A DNA stretch of 64,000 nt from Enterobacter kobei. Lineage in GTDB: Bacteria; Pseudomonadota; Gammaproteobacteria; Enterobacterales; Enterobacteriaceae. Positions 47,082 through 62,768 of this stretch are shown one piece after another (position 1 is the stretch's first letter; each line of letters starts with the position of its first letter). A program made the translations under genes and the position numbers. Location of the stretch: positions 3,782,001 to 3,846,000 of the forward strand of contig NZ_CP017181.1 of assembly GCF_001729765.1 (NCBI RefSeq). Direction: 5' to 3'. The notes under the pieces were generated by a model. That model searched no databases and was not told the DNA's origin. It saw nothing but the letters and a program-made list of their open reading frames with translations.

Positions 47082-48191
47082 ATGAAGATGTTATTGATTA
47101 CAGGCGTGACCGGTTTCCTGGGCGGTGCAGTACTTGAAAAAATCCTGACGAGCGATCAATCCGTGAAACTCCTTTTGCTTGCCCGCGCCGGCGATCCGCA
47201 AAGCGGGCTGGAGCGCGTGCAGGAGAACATGCGTAAGTTCAACGTTTCTGAGGAGAAACTGGCTTCCCTGAGCGTGGAGAATATTATCATTGGCGACCTC
47301 AGTCAGCCGGAGGCCTTTCTGAACGATCCGCGACTGAACCAGGTCACGCATGTGGTTAACTGCGCGGCTGTCGCCTCATTTGGAAACAACCCGCTTATCT
47401 GGAAGGTAAACGTCGACGGTACCCTTGCGCTGGCACGCCGCATGGAACAGGTCACTGGACTGCAGCGTTTCCTGCACGTAGGCACCGCAATGTCATGCAC
47501 CCCGGAGCAGGATTCACTGGTCGCGGAAAGTGCTGAATTTAGAGAAAATGCTGAACATCTGGTGGAATACACTTATTCGAAGTCAACCATTGAAAAGCTG
47601 ATGCGTCAGGAGTGCCCGGACCTGCCGCTGCTTATCGCCCGCCCCTCCATCGTCGTCGGCCATACCCGTCACGGCTGCACGCCGTCGAGCAGCATCTTCT
47701 GGGTCTTCAGTATGGGCCTGATGCTGCAAAAGTTTATGTGTTCAATGGAAGACCGGATCGACGTAGTGCCGGTGGATTATTGCGCCGACGCGCTGTTAAT
47801 GCTGCTCGGCAGCAACGCGCGTCCGGGTGAGGTGGTGCATATTTCTGCCGGGGAAGAAAACAGCGTTCGCTTTGCAGACATCGATCAGGCGATGGCGCAG
47901 GCGCTGGAGAAAGCGCCCGTCGGTGATAAATATGCGCAGGTCAGCTACGAAACGCTGGTCAGAATGCGCCGCGAGCTGAAAACGATTTTTGGTCCATGCA
48001 ACGAACGCCTGATGCTGAGAGCGATGCGCTTATACGGGGCCTTTGCCACGCTGAACGTGCGCTTCAGCAACGATAAGCTGCTCAGCATGGGAATGCCGAA
48101 ACCCCCGCGTTTTACGGATTATATCGCCCGCTGCGTCCAGACCACCCGGGGATTGACCATCCCGGAGCAAATGGCGGTCGATTTTAAATAG
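47082..48191 (+). CDS. Extended SDR, NAD-binding_4/thioester-reductase-like
   Basis: The 369-residue protein has the Rossmann motif TGVTGFLGGAVLEK near residues 7-20, VVNCAAVASFG and VNVDGT. The catalytic YxxxK is in EYTYSKSTIEKL. The layout resembles the reductase domains that act on fatty acyl or carrier-bound thioesters, yet no carrier or synthetase domain is attached or adjacent. The substrate cannot be inferred. It stands alone between an AT-rich gap and the eno terminator. A second ATG two codons in (47088) is possible. Confidence 0.8.
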   Translation: MKMLLITGVTGFLGGAVLEKILTSDQSVKLLLLARAGDPQSGLERVQENMRKFNVSEEKLASLSVENIIIGDLSQPEAFLNDPRLNQVTHVVNCAAVASFGNNPLIWKVNVDGTLALARRMEQVTGLQRFLHVGTAMSCTPEQDSLVAESAEFRENAEHLVEYTYSKSTIEKLMRQECPDLPLLIARPSIVVGHTRHGCTPSSSIFWVFSMGLMLQKFMCSMEDRIDVVPVDYCADALLMLLGSNARPGEVVHISAGEENSVRFADIDQAMAQALEKAPVGDKYAQVSYETLVRMRRELKTIFGPCNERLMLRAMRLYGAFATLNVRFSNDKLLSMGMPKPPRFTDYIARCVQTTRGLTIPEQMAVDFK

Positions 48192-48193
48192 CC

Positions 48194-48230
48194 AAAAAAA
48201 ATGCCAGTCTTTCGACTGGCATTTTTATTT
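48194..48230. terminator. Bidirectional terminator between the SDR gene and eno
   Basis: The stem ATGCCAGTC (48201-48209) pairs with GACTGGCAT (48214-48222) around TTTC. An A run precedes it and TTTTATTT follows, so it can end both the SDR and the convergent eno transcripts. Confidence 0.9.
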
Positions 48231-48243
48231 AAGGCTTAAGCAA

Positions 48244-49614
<1,371 letters not shown>

Positions 49615-49624
49615 CTAACTTTTT

Positions 49625-51277
<1,653 letters not shown>

Positions 51278-51420
51278 TTAGGGTGAAACGATGGAATAAC
51301 CAGGACGGGAAAGTAGTATACCCGAACACGGCGAGCGCCACAAACTTTCATTCTCCGTCTCCATTCCAGGCCATGACAAACATAAGGAGTGAGAAAATAG
51401 CCCCTTTTGGGTAAATGTTT

Positions 51421-51434
51421 TTGACGCAAATCAA
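51421..51434. promoter_or_regulatory. FNR-like box in the mazG-pyrG gap
   Basis: TTGACGCAAATCAA matches the FNR consensus TTGAT-N4-ATCAA at 9 of 10 defined positions. It lies about 160 bp upstream of the pyrG start. A further inverted repeat, ATCAAGCGC (51430-51438) and GCGCTTGAT (51465-51473), overlaps it. Function is not established. Confidence 0.3.
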
Positions 51435-51485
51435 GCGCTTGTCATTTAAAAAATCACACAAATTGCGCTTGATCGCAAAATTCCG

Positions 51486-52277
51486 TTAGAGATCAGATTC
51501 CTGGCGTTTTACTTCCTGCCAGACTTCTTCCATCGCCTGGAGGTCAACTCCGGTCATTTCCAGGCCGCGCGAGGCGACAATCCGCTCCACTTCACGAAAA
51601 CGACGTTCGAATTTCAGATTGGCTTTTTGCAATGCGGTTTCCGCTTTTACACCTAAATGGCGCGAAAGGTTGACGGTCGCAAACAACAGATCGCCCATCT
51701 CTTCCTCAAGCTTTGCTTCATCCACCACCGCCTGCTGCGCTTCGTGCATAACCTCGTCGATCTCTTCATGCACTTTATCCAGCACCGGCCCCAGAGAGTC
51801 CCAGTCAAAACCGACGGCGGAACAACGCTTTTGAATTTTATGCGCGCGCATCAGCGCAGGCAGACTCAGAGGAATATCGTCCAGCGCCGAATGCTGGGAT
51901 TTTTCAGCACGCTCGGCGCTTTTTATCTGCTCCCAGCGGGCCAGTACTTCCGCGCTGTTGCCTGCGGTGGCATCGCCAAAGATATGCGGGTGACGGCGCT
52001 CAAGCTTGTCGCTGATAGCGGCGCAGATATCATCAAAGTTAAAGCGCCCTTCTTCCTGCGCCATCTGGGCGTAGAACACCACCTGGAACAGCAGGTCGCC
52101 GAGTTCACCACGCAGGTCGTCAAAATCCTCGCGAGAAATGGCGTCCAGCACCTCGTAGGTCTCTTCAAGCGTGTACGGGGCGATGGTGGAGAAAGTCTGC
52201 TCTTTGTCCCACGGGCAGCCGTTTTCCGGATCGCGCAGGCGTTTCATGATGCCGAGCAGGCGGTCGATTTGAGTCAT
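51486..52277 (-). CDS. mazG: MazG, nucleoside triphosphate pyrophosphohydrolase
   Basis: From the ATG at 52277 the protein has 263 residues, as in E. coli. The two MazG modules show the EExxE-type segments LEETYEVLD and GELGDLLFQVV, then KLEEEMGDLLFATVN. It hydrolyses NTPs and can lower ppGpp by consuming precursors. It lies immediately downstream of relA, separated by one REP element. Confidence 0.95.
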   Translation of the reverse strand: MTQIDRLLGIMKRLRDPENGCPWDKEQTFSTIAPYTLEETYEVLDAISREDFDDLRGELGDLLFQVVFYAQMAQEEGRFNFDDICAAISDKLERRHPHIFGDATAGNSAEVLARWEQIKSAERAEKSQHSALDDIPLSLPALMRAHKIQKRCSAVGFDWDSLGPVLDKVHEEIDEVMHEAQQAVVDEAKLEEEMGDLLFATVNLSRHLGVKAETALQKANLKFERRFREVERIVASRGLEMTGVDLQAMEEVWQEVKRQESDL

Positions 52278-52298
52278 AGTGTTTTCCATTAAAAAACA

Positions 52299-52331
52299 AG
52301 CCGGGTGGCGGCAAAGCCTTACCCGGCCTAC
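52299..52331. repeat. Single REP element between relA and mazG
   Basis: The unit AGCCGGGTGGCGGCAAAGCC continuing TTACCCGGCCTAC has the REP stem GCCGGGT/ACCCGGC and the terminal CCTAC. It lies 12 bp from the relA stop. Confidence 0.8.
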
Positions 52332-52343
52332 AGAAGAGTGTAT

Positions 52344-54575
52344 TTACCCGCCGTGCAGACGACGCGCGTCAATCACATCCGGCACCTGGTTCAGTTTGCC
52401 GAGTACGCGACCCAGCACCTGCAGGTTGTAGATTTCGATGGTCATATCGATGGTGGCAAGCTGCTCGCGGGTATCGCTGCGGCTGGCAACACCCAGCACG
52501 TTGACCTTCTCGTTGGCGAGAATGGTGGTGATATCGCGCAGCAAGCCGCTGCGGTCATTGGCGGTAACACGCACCACCAGCGAGTAGCCGGCGGAGTAGC
52601 TCTCCCCCCAGACCGCTTCCACGATGCGCTCCGGCGCATGGGACTGCAGCTCGGCAAGCTGGTCACAGTCGGAACGGTGGATCGAGATCCCGCGCCCCTG
52701 GGTGATAAAGCCGACGATGTCGTCGCCCGGAATTGGCTGACAGCAGCGGGCAATGTGGTGCATCAGATTGCCCACTCCCTCGACCACTACCCGGCCATTG
52801 TCTTTACTGCGCTGCTGCGGGGCGTAGGTTTTCTGCTGCAGCTGCTTCAGCGCCGCCGCGTCCTGCTCTTCCGCGCTTGGCTTATTGAACTGCGCCTGCA
52901 GGAAGTTAACCATCTGATTGAGACGAATATCGCCGCCGCCAATTGCCGCTAACAGCTCGTCAAGCTCGTTGAAGTTGTAGCGCGGCAGCAGGAATTTCTC
53001 GGCCTCTTTCAGGCTGATCCCGATATGTTCCAGCTCGTCGTCAAGGATCTGACGACCGGCAAGGATATTTTTGTCACGATCCTGCTTGCGGAACCAGGCG
53101 TGAATTTTTGAGCGTCCGCGACTGGTGGTGACGTACCCCAGGTTCGGATTAAGCCAGTCCCGGCTCGGGTTAGGCTGCTTCTGGGTGATGATTTCAATCT
53201 GATCGCCCATCTGCAACTGGTAAGTGAACGGGACGATGCGCCCGCCGATTTTCGCCCCGATACAGCGGTGCCCCACGTCACTGTGGATGTGGTAGGCAAA
53301 ATCAAGCGGCGTTGAACCGGCTGGCAGGTCGACCACATCCCCTTTCGGGGTAAAGACGTAGACCCGGTCGTCAAAGACCTGGCTGCGGACTTCGTCGAGC
53401 ATTTCGCCCGAGTCGGCCATCTCTTCCTGCCACGCAATCAGCTTGCGCAGCCAGGCGATGCGATCCTCGTGACCAGAACGCGCCCCGCCCGACGTTCCCT
53501 CTTTGTATTTCCAGTGCGCGGCAACGCCCAGCTCGGCATCTTCGTGCATCTGTTTGGTGCGGATCTGAATTTCGACCGTTTTGCCGCCAGGGCCAAGCAC
53601 CACGGTGTGAATGGACTGATAACCGTTAGGTTTAGGGTTAGCCACATAGTCATCAAACTCATCCGGCAGATGGCGGAAGTGAGTGTGGACGATCCCCAGC
53701 GCGGCGTAGCAGTCCTGCAGACGTTCCGCCACGATACGCACGGCACGCACGTCAAACAGCTCGTCAAAGGCGAGGTGTTTCTTCTGCATTTTGCGCCAGA
53801 TGCTGTAGATGTGCTTAGGTCGCCCGTAGACTTCGGCGCGCACGTTCTCTTCTTTCATCGCCTGGCGCAAGCCGCCGACAAACTCCTCGATATAGTGCTC
53901 GCGGTCAATGCGGCGTTCATGCAGAAGTTTGGCAATGCGCTTATATTCCGCCGGGTGCAGATAACGGAAGCAGTAATCTTCCAGCTCCCATTTGAGCTGA
54001 CCGATACCTAACCGGTTCGCCAGCGGCGCATAGATGTTTGTACACTCTTTGGCGGCCAGCACGCGCTCGTCTTCCGGCGCATCCTTCACCTCACGCAGGT
54101 GGGCAATACGCTCGGCCAGTTTGATGACCACACAGCGGAAATCATCCACCATGGCCAGCAGCATCCGGCGGACGTTATCGACCTGCTCAGAGGAGACGGA
54201 ATCGGTGTGCGCGGCTTTAAGCTGGCGGATAGCCGCCATATCGCGCACGCCGTGGATCAGCGCGACGACGGATTTTCCGACGCTCTCACGCAGCACGTCT
54301 TCCGTCACGACGTTCGCATCGGCGAGAGGAAACAGCAACGCGGCCTGCAGCGTTTCAATATCCATGTTCAGCATGGATAAGATTTCAACCATCTCCACGC
54401 CGCGCCACAAAAGGAGATCGGCATCCGGATGACCCTGTGTGGTGCGAAGACAGTAGGCCCAGGTTTCGGTTAAGCGTTCACACGACTGCTGGCTGGAAAT
54501 TCCCAGACTTGCGATCCATTTTTGTGGGTCAAACTCCCCAGCTTTATTGAGATGTGCACTTCTTACCGCAACCAT
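52344..54575 (-). CDS. relA: RelA, (p)ppGpp synthetase I
   Basis: The 743-residue protein (E. coli 744) has the degenerate HD-like N-terminal region, the synthetase domain (NGYQSIHTVVLGPGG), a TGS domain (FTPKGDVVDLPAGSTPLDFAYHIH) and a C-terminal ACT domain. It makes pppGpp on ribosomes with uncharged tRNA. Unlike rpoS and barA nearby, this stress regulator is intact. Confidence 0.97.
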   Translation of the reverse strand: MVAVRSAHLNKAGEFDPQKWIASLGISSQQSCERLTETWAYCLRTTQGHPDADLLLWRGVEMVEILSMLNMDIETLQAALLFPLADANVVTEDVLRESVGKSVVALIHGVRDMAAIRQLKAAHTDSVSSEQVDNVRRMLLAMVDDFRCVVIKLAERIAHLREVKDAPEDERVLAAKECTNIYAPLANRLGIGQLKWELEDYCFRYLHPAEYKRIAKLLHERRIDREHYIEEFVGGLRQAMKEENVRAEVYGRPKHIYSIWRKMQKKHLAFDELFDVRAVRIVAERLQDCYAALGIVHTHFRHLPDEFDDYVANPKPNGYQSIHTVVLGPGGKTVEIQIRTKQMHEDAELGVAAHWKYKEGTSGGARSGHEDRIAWLRKLIAWQEEMADSGEMLDEVRSQVFDDRVYVFTPKGDVVDLPAGSTPLDFAYHIHSDVGHRCIGAKIGGRIVPFTYQLQMGDQIEIITQKQPNPSRDWLNPNLGYVTTSRGRSKIHAWFRKQDRDKNILAGRQILDDELEHIGISLKEAEKFLLPRYNFNELDELLAAIGGGDIRLNQMVNFLQAQFNKPSAEEQDAAALKQLQQKTYAPQQRSKDNGRVVVEGVGNLMHHIARCCQPIPGDDIVGFITQGRGISIHRSDCDQLAELQSHAPERIVEAVWGESYSAGYSLVVRVTANDRSGLLRDITTILANEKVNVLGVASRSDTREQLATIDMTIEIYNLQVLGRVLGKLNQVPDVIDARRLHGG

Positions 54576-54626
54576 TGTCCTCTCCTTTAGGGACCAGGGC
54601 CTGTCGAAGTCGACAAGCCAAACAAA

Positions 54627-55925
54627 TTAGATGTGCTCGAACAACACCATCGATTCCAGATGCCCAGTGTGCGGGAACATGTCCAGCATTGCCAGACGCT
54701 GAATTTGGTAACCCGCGCTGATTAATACCTCACTGTCACGGGCAAGCGTTGCCGGGTTACAGGAAACATAGACCACACGCTTCGGGGCAAGTTTAATCAC
54801 ATGCGCCATGACGCCCGGGGCACCGGCGCGTGCCGGGTCGAGCAGGATTTTGTCAAATCCCTGCTGTGCCCACGGCTGTTGCGTCACATCTTCCTCAAGA
54901 TTTTGATGAAAGAATGTCACATTTTGCAAGCCGTTCTGTTGTGCGTTCTCCTGCCCTTTAGCCACCAGCGCTTCAACACCTTCCACGCCAACGACGCTTG
55001 CTGCTTTTCGCGCCAGCGGCAGCGTGAAGTTGCCCATGCCGCAGAACAGATCGAGCACCCGATCGGTGGGCTGTATATCAAGCCACGCCAGCGCTTTCTC
55101 AACCATCTGCTGGTTTACGCCATCATTTACCTGAATGAAATCCCGCGGGCTAAACGTTAAGCGTAGCCCGTTTGACGCATACCAGGGCGCATCACCGGTA
55201 ACCTGTTCAAGTATCTCGCTTTGTGGAGCAAGGAAAAGCGCCAGGTCGTGGGAATGCGAAAAGCGTTCCAGTTTTTCGCGATCTTTTTTCGATAATGGCG
55301 CGGTGTGGCGCAACACCATCAGCGGGCCATTATTGGCCATGACCAGTTCGACATGCCCAAGATGGCGAACGCCGTCCAGTCCTGAGAGGCAAGTGCGCAC
55401 GTGCGGAAGCAATGCCTCAAGATGGGGCACCAAAACAGGGCACTGCTTCACATCAACAATATCGCTGGAGGCCGCTTTGCGAAAACCCATCTCCAGCCGC
55501 GCCGTTTTGGGCTGATAGCTCAGACTCAGACGCGCGCGGCGACGGTAGCCCCAGGGCTGATCAGCAATAACTTCGTTCACGTCGTGCTTCAGCAGACGCG
55601 CCAGGGCGCGGCTTTTGCTTTTTTGCTGTAATTCTGTGCTCGCATGCTGTTGCTGGCAGCCTCCGCAAACGCCAAAATGCGGACAGCGTGGCGCAACGCG
55701 CGCCGGGCTATCGTTGAGGCGACGCTTCACCTGTCCGCGCGCGTACTGGCGTTTGTCTTCCGTCAGCGTAATTTCTGCTCGTTCTGTTGGCAGCAAACCT
55801 GTTATAAACAGAGTCTTACCATTGTGATGAGCCACCCCCTGACCAAACGGGTCAAGGTCTGTGGCTTCAACAGTAATGATTTGACGCGTCGTCACGCGTC
55901 GTTTTGCAGAGTAGAATTGCGCCAT
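54627..55925 (-). CDS. rlmD: RlmD, 23S rRNA m5U1939 methyltransferase
   Basis: From the ATG at 55925 ([10 protein letters not shown]) the protein has 432 residues. A TRAM domain is followed by the 4Fe-4S Cys motif [14 protein letters not shown] and a SAM domain with [16 protein letters not shown]. The catalytic Cys lies in [12 protein letters not shown]. It is divergent from barA, 57 bp away, and downstream of it on the minus strand is relA. Confidence 0.96.
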   Translation of the reverse strand: MAQFYSAKRRVTTRQIITVEATDLDPFGQGVAHHNGKTLFITGLLPTERAEITLTEDKRQYARGQVKRRLNDSPARVAPRCPHFGVCGGCQQQHASTELQQKSKSRALARLLKHDVNEVIADQPWGYRRRARLSLSYQPKTARLEMGFRKAASSDIVDVKQCPVLVPHLEALLPHVRTCLSGLDGVRHLGHVELVMANNGPLMVLRHTAPLSKKDREKLERFSHSHDLALFLAPQSEILEQVTGDAPWYASNGLRLTFSPRDFIQVNDGVNQQMVEKALAWLDIQPTDRVLDLFCGMGNFTLPLARKAASVVGVEGVEALVAKGQENAQQNGLQNVTFFHQNLEEDVTQQPWAQQGFDKILLDPARAGAPGVMAHVIKLAPKRVVYVSCNPATLARDSEVLISAGYQIQRLAMLDMFPHTGHLESMVLFEHI

Positions 55926-55982
55926 CGCCGAGATTTTTCTCACATAAACATAATTATCTTAATTGTCCCATAACGGAACGCC

Positions 55983-58743
<2,761 letters not shown>

Positions 58744-58749
58744 GATAAA

Positions 58750-58782
58750 AGCCCGGTGGCGGCTTCGCCTTACCGGGCCTAC
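58750..58782. repeat. REP element after barA
   Basis: The unit AGCCCGGTGGCGGCTTCGCC continuing TTACCGGGCCTAC has the REP stem GCCCGGT/ACCGGGC. It lies 7 bp after the barA stop, followed by a 17-bp tandem duplication and the 44-bp repeat. Confidence 0.8.
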
Positions 58783-58816
58783 GATTGCGGGTGCGGCCTG
58801 ATTGCGGGTGCGGCCT
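58783..58816. repeat. 17-bp tandem duplication
   Basis: GATTGCGGGTGCGGCCT occurs twice without a gap at 58783-58799 and 58800-58816. The second copy overlaps the start of the 44-bp dispersed repeat, which points to slippage at the repeat edge. Confidence 0.9.
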
Positions 58817-58853
58817 GATGCCCTCACCCCAACCCTCTCCTACGGGGAGAGGG
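58810..58853. repeat. 44-bp dispersed stem-loop repeat, copy 2
   Basis: This copy agrees with 37720-37763 at 42 of 44 positions; the differences lie in the loop region (TACG here versus CACA). The stem CCCTCTCC/GGAGAGGG is kept. It ends just before the garK stop, between the convergent barA and garK. Confidence 0.85.
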
Positions 58854-58857
58854 AGAA

Positions 58858-59997
58858 CTACATTCCCTGCCCCACTTTCAGCACCGCCGCGATATTTCTG
58901 GCGGTCATCTGTACATTCGCGCTGGCATTTTCCAGCGCATCTTCCAGCGAGCAGATGGTGTAAATCACGCTAAACACCGCATCAATGCCGTGATCGTGAA
59001 CCACGCCAACATCCGCCGTCAGACTGCCCGCAATCCCGATAACGGGTTTGTTAAAGCGTTTCGCGACCTTCGCTACCCCCACCGGGACTTTGCCGTGGAT
59101 CGTCTGGCTGTCGATGCGGCCTTCGCCGGTGATAACCAAATCTGCATCGGCCACCTGGTCGGCCAGGTGCAGCGCATCGGTTACAATCTCAATGCCCTGG
59201 CGCAACTGTGCGCCGCAAAAAGCGTACAGCGCCGCGCCCATGCCCCCCGCCGCACCACCGCCAGCAAGGTTTAGCACATCCATATCCAGATCCCGGGCAA
59301 TAATCCGCGCATAATGAGCAAGCGCATTGTCCAGGGTGATGATCATCTCAGGCGTGGCCCCCTTTTGCGGGCCAAACACGGCTGACGCGCCATCCTTTCC
59401 AACCAGAGGATTGGTCACGTCGCAGGCGACCTCAATCCGACACTCGGCCAGACGCGTGTCCAGGCCCCTCAGGTCGATACGCGCGAGTTTTCCCAGCTCG
59501 CCTCCGCCCTGCCCCAGCGGCTGTTCACTGGCGTCGAGCAGCTTCGCACCCAGCGCCTGCATCATCCCGGCCCCGCCGTCATTGGTGGCGCTGCCGCCGA
59601 TACCGATGATGATATGCTTAACGCCCGCATCCAGCGCGTGACGGATAAGTTCACCTGTGCCCCAGGAGGTCGTTTTCAGGGGATCGCGCTGCGAAGGCGC
59701 AACCAGTTCCAGACCGCTTGCCGCCGCCATTTCAATAAAGGCGCTCTGTTCGTCACCCGAAATCCCGTAAAATCCTTCCACCCGCTCGCCGAGGGGACCG
59801 GTCACCGGGACATGTACCCTTCGCCCCTGCGTTGCCGCGATCATCGCCTCAACGGTGCCTTCTCCCCCATCCGCGACCGGCAGTTTGACGTAAACCGCCT
59901 CGGGAAAGATCTCGCGAAAACCGCGCTCTATCGCTGTCGCAACCTCAAGCGCACTCAAACTTTCCTTATACGAGTCCGGTGCGATAACAATTTTCAT
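58858..59997 (-). CDS. garK: GarK-type glycerate 2-kinase
   Basis: The 379-residue protein (E. coli GarK 381) has MKIVIAPDSYKESLSA, GGSATNDGGAGMMQALGA, GGGAAGGMGAAL and VITGEGRIDSQTIHGK, the glycerate kinase family blocks. It phosphorylates glycerate made from tartronate semialdehyde late in glucarate and galactarate breakdown. It follows gudD by 77 bp on the same strand, so here the kinase accompanies the glucarate genes. GlxK-type paralogues are the alternative name. Confidence 0.9.
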   Translation of the reverse strand: MKIVIAPDSYKESLSALEVATAIERGFREIFPEAVYVKLPVADGGEGTVEAMIAATQGRRVHVPVTGPLGERVEGFYGISGDEQSAFIEMAAASGLELVAPSQRDPLKTTSWGTGELIRHALDAGVKHIIIGIGGSATNDGGAGMMQALGAKLLDASEQPLGQGGGELGKLARIDLRGLDTRLAECRIEVACDVTNPLVGKDGASAVFGPQKGATPEMIITLDNALAHYARIIARDLDMDVLNLAGGGAAGGMGAALYAFCGAQLRQGIEIVTDALHLADQVADADLVITGEGRIDSQTIHGKVPVGVAKVAKRFNKPVIGIAGSLTADVGVVHDHGIDAVFSVIYTICSLEDALENASANVQMTARNIAAVLKVGQGM

Positions 59998-60046
59998 AAG
60001 CCATCCTTACGCATAGTCGTTACGTTAAGCATACACCACGTAAAGA

Positions 60047-60064
60047 ACCGCTCATGGGAGCGGT
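60047..60064 (-). other. Hairpin between gudD and garK
   Basis: ACCGCTC (60047-60053) pairs with GAGCGGT (60058-60064). On the minus strand it is followed by TCTTTA, a poor T tract, so it may only partly end the upstream transcript or protect the mRNA end. Confidence 0.5.
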
Positions 60065-60074
60065 CCCAGTGCGT

Positions 60075-61412
60075 TTATCGTACCATGCACGGACGTTTAT
60101 TGTCGAATGTCCAGTCGGGGATCAGATACTGCATCGCCATCGCGTCGTCCCGCGCGCCCAGACCGTGTTTCTGATAAAGCTCGTGCGCTTTCATCACCTG
60201 GTCCATATCGAGCTCAATGCCCAATCCCGGCGTTGAAGGCACCTGCACCATGCCACCTTTTATCTCAAACGGCGCTTTGGTCAGACGCTGATTCCCCTCC
60301 TGCCAGATCCAGTGGGTGTCGATAGCGGTAATGGTGCCCGGTGCGGCGGCGGCAACGTGGGTGAACATTGCCAGCGACACGTCGAAGTGGTTATTAGAAT
60401 GCGATCCCCAGGTCAGGCCAAACTCATGGCACATCTGCGCCACGCGGACCGAGCCCTGCATCGTCCAGAAGTGCGGGTCAGCCAGCGGAATATCAACGGA
60501 TTGTAATGACAGGGTATGCCCCATCTGACGCCAGTCGGTGGCAATCATATTGGTCGCGGTCGGCAGCCCGGTGGCGCGACGGAATTCCGCCATCACTTCG
60601 CGGCCCGAGAAACCTTGCTCGGCCCCGCAGGGATCCTCGGCATACGCCAGCACACCTTTGAGCTGTTTACCTATTTTGATCGCTTCATCAAGCGACCATG
60701 CACCGTTTGGATCAAGCGTCACGCGCGCCTGTGGGAAGCGTTTTGCCAGCGCGGAAATGGCCTCTGCCTCTTCTTCACCCGCCAGCACGCCGCCTTTCAG
60801 TTTGAAATCATTGAAGCCATATTTTTCGTATGCCGCTTCCGCCAGCCTCACCACCGCATCCGGGGTCATCGCCTCTTCATGGCGCAGCCGGTACCAGTCG
60901 CATGCTTCCTTCGTCTGGCTTTGGTACGGCAGCGGCGTCAGTGTGCGATTGCCGACAAAGAACAGATAGCCAAGCATTTCTACTTCTGAACGCTGCTGCC
61001 CCTCACCCAGCAGCGAGGCAACGTTAACGCCCAGGTGCTGGCCCAGCAAATCCAGCATTGCGGCTTCAATCCCAGTCACCACGTGGATGGTGGTTCGCAG
61101 ATCGAAGGTTTGCAGCCCCCTGCCACCCGCATCGCGGTCGGCAAAGGTGTTGCGCACGGTGTTGAGGACATTTTTGTACTCACCCAGCGTTTTGTCCACC
61201 ACCAGCGGAATGGCATCCTCCAGCGTTTTACGGATCTTCTCCCCGCCCGGAATTTCACCCACACCAGTATGGCCGGCATTGTCTTTGATAATGACAATAT
61301 TGCGGGTAAAGAACGGTGCATGTGCCCCGCTCAGGTTCATCAGCATGCTGTCATGACCCGCGACCGGAATGATTTGCATGGAAGTGACGACAGGGGTCGT
61401 AAAAGTACTCAT
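60075..61412 (-). CDS. gudD: GudD, D-glucarate dehydratase
   Basis: The 445-residue enolase-superfamily protein has the KxK pair in [11 protein letters not shown], metal ligands in TLDPNGAWS and [15 protein letters not shown], and the catalytic His region GSHSNNHFD. It dehydrates glucarate (and idarate) to 5-dehydro-4-deoxyglucarate. It is paralogous to gudX just upstream, 15 bp away. Confidence 0.96.
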   Translation of the reverse strand: MSTFTTPVVTSMQIIPVAGHDSMLMNLSGAHAPFFTRNIVIIKDNAGHTGVGEIPGGEKIRKTLEDAIPLVVDKTLGEYKNVLNTVRNTFADRDAGGRGLQTFDLRTTIHVVTGIEAAMLDLLGQHLGVNVASLLGEGQQRSEVEMLGYLFFVGNRTLTPLPYQSQTKEACDWYRLRHEEAMTPDAVVRLAEAAYEKYGFNDFKLKGGVLAGEEEAEAISALAKRFPQARVTLDPNGAWSLDEAIKIGKQLKGVLAYAEDPCGAEQGFSGREVMAEFRRATGLPTATNMIATDWRQMGHTLSLQSVDIPLADPHFWTMQGSVRVAQMCHEFGLTWGSHSNNHFDVSLAMFTHVAAAAPGTITAIDTHWIWQEGNQRLTKAPFEIKGGMVQVPSTPGLGIELDMDQVMKAHELYQKHGLGARDDAMAMQYLIPDWTFDNKRPCMVR

Positions 61413-61427
61413 CGTGTAATCCTTTTA

Positions 61428-62768
61428 TCAGTGACGTCCAAAAACAGGGCGCTTACGGTCAAATGTCCAGCCGGGAATAAGGTATTGCATCGGGCCTGCG
61501 TCATTACGCGCACCGCCCGGTAGCTTTTTATACGCCTCATGGGCTTTGTGGACACGGTCCCAGTCAAGTTCCACGCCCAGGCCCGGCGAATCGGGAACGG
61601 CAATCTTGCCATTTTTGATTTCCAGCGGATTTTTCGTCAGGCGGGCTTCGCCTTCCTGCCAAATCCAGTGGGTGTCGATAGCGGTCGGATTTCCCGGTGC
61701 CGCGGCGCCAACGTGGGTGAACATCGCCAGCGAAATGTCGAAGTGATTGTTGGAGTGGCAGCCCCAGGTCAGTCCCCAGTCATCGCACAGCTGCGCCACA
61801 CGCACCGCGCCGGAGAGAGTCCAGAAGTGCGGGTCCGCCAGCGGAATATCGACAGCGTTCAGCATCACCGCATGCCCCATTTCGCGCCAGTTAGTGGCAA
61901 TCATATTGGTGGCGACCGGTAAGCCGGTGGCACGGCGGAATTCGGCCATGACTTCACGGCCAGAGAAGCCCTGCTCCGCGCCACACGGGTCTTCTGCGTA
62001 GGTCAGCACGTCTCCCAGACCTTTGCACAGGCTGATGGCTTCCTCCAGCAGCCAGGCGCCGTTAGGGTCAACGGTGATACGCGCCTCCGGGAAACGTTTT
62101 TTCAACGCCCGGGCGGTTTCAATCTCCTGCTCACCGGGCAGCACGCCACCCTTGAGCTTGAAATCTTTGAAGCCGTAGCGATCCTGAGCCGCCTCGGCCA
62201 GGCGGACCACCGCGTCGCGGGTAAGGGCTTGCTGGTGGCGCAGCTTATACCAGTCGTGGTTACCCGGTGATTGCGCCAGATAGGGGAGATCGGTTTTCGT
62301 GCGATCGCCCACGTAGAACAGATAGCCCAGCACGGTGACGGCATCACGCTGTTTGCCCGGCCCCAGCAGCTCGCAGACCGGGACATTCAGCGCCTTACCC
62401 AGTAAATCAAGCAGGGCGGCCTCCAGCGCGGCCACCGCGTTGACGCGCAGCTCAAACGTCCAGGCTCCTTTACCGAAGGTATCAAAATCTGCCGACTGAT
62501 TGCCCTTATGCACCCGTTGAACCACCTTGTTCAGGCGGGCAACCTCCTGGCCCACCACCTGCGGAATGGCATCGACCAGGGTCTGGTAGATCACCTCCCC
62601 ACCAGGTGCCTCACCCACGCCAGTATTTCCTGCGCTATCAGTCAACACCACGATATTGCGGGTAAACCACGCATTGTGCGCGCCGCCAATATTGAGCAGC
62701 ATGCTGTCCTGCCCGGCCACGGGAATAACGTTCATTTCAGTCACGATGGGGCTTGATTGCGTTGTCAT
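61428..62768 (-). CDS. gudX: GudX, glucarate dehydratase-related protein
   Basis: The 446-residue protein is a close paralogue of GudD, with [34 protein letters not shown] and GCHSNNHFD. In E. coli GudX is thought to have little or no dehydratase activity, although the catalytic residues look present here. Its ATG overlaps the gudP stop (TGATG), so the pair is co-translated. Confidence 0.95.
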   Translation of the reverse strand: MTTQSSPIVTEMNVIPVAGQDSMLLNIGGAHNAWFTRNIVVLTDSAGNTGVGEAPGGEVIYQTLVDAIPQVVGQEVARLNKVVQRVHKGNQSADFDTFGKGAWTFELRVNAVAALEAALLDLLGKALNVPVCELLGPGKQRDAVTVLGYLFYVGDRTKTDLPYLAQSPGNHDWYKLRHQQALTRDAVVRLAEAAQDRYGFKDFKLKGGVLPGEQEIETARALKKRFPEARITVDPNGAWLLEEAISLCKGLGDVLTYAEDPCGAEQGFSGREVMAEFRRATGLPVATNMIATNWREMGHAVMLNAVDIPLADPHFWTLSGAVRVAQLCDDWGLTWGCHSNNHFDISLAMFTHVGAAAPGNPTAIDTHWIWQEGEARLTKNPLEIKNGKIAVPDSPGLGVELDWDRVHKAHEAYKKLPGGARNDAGPMQYLIPGWTFDRKRPVFGRH

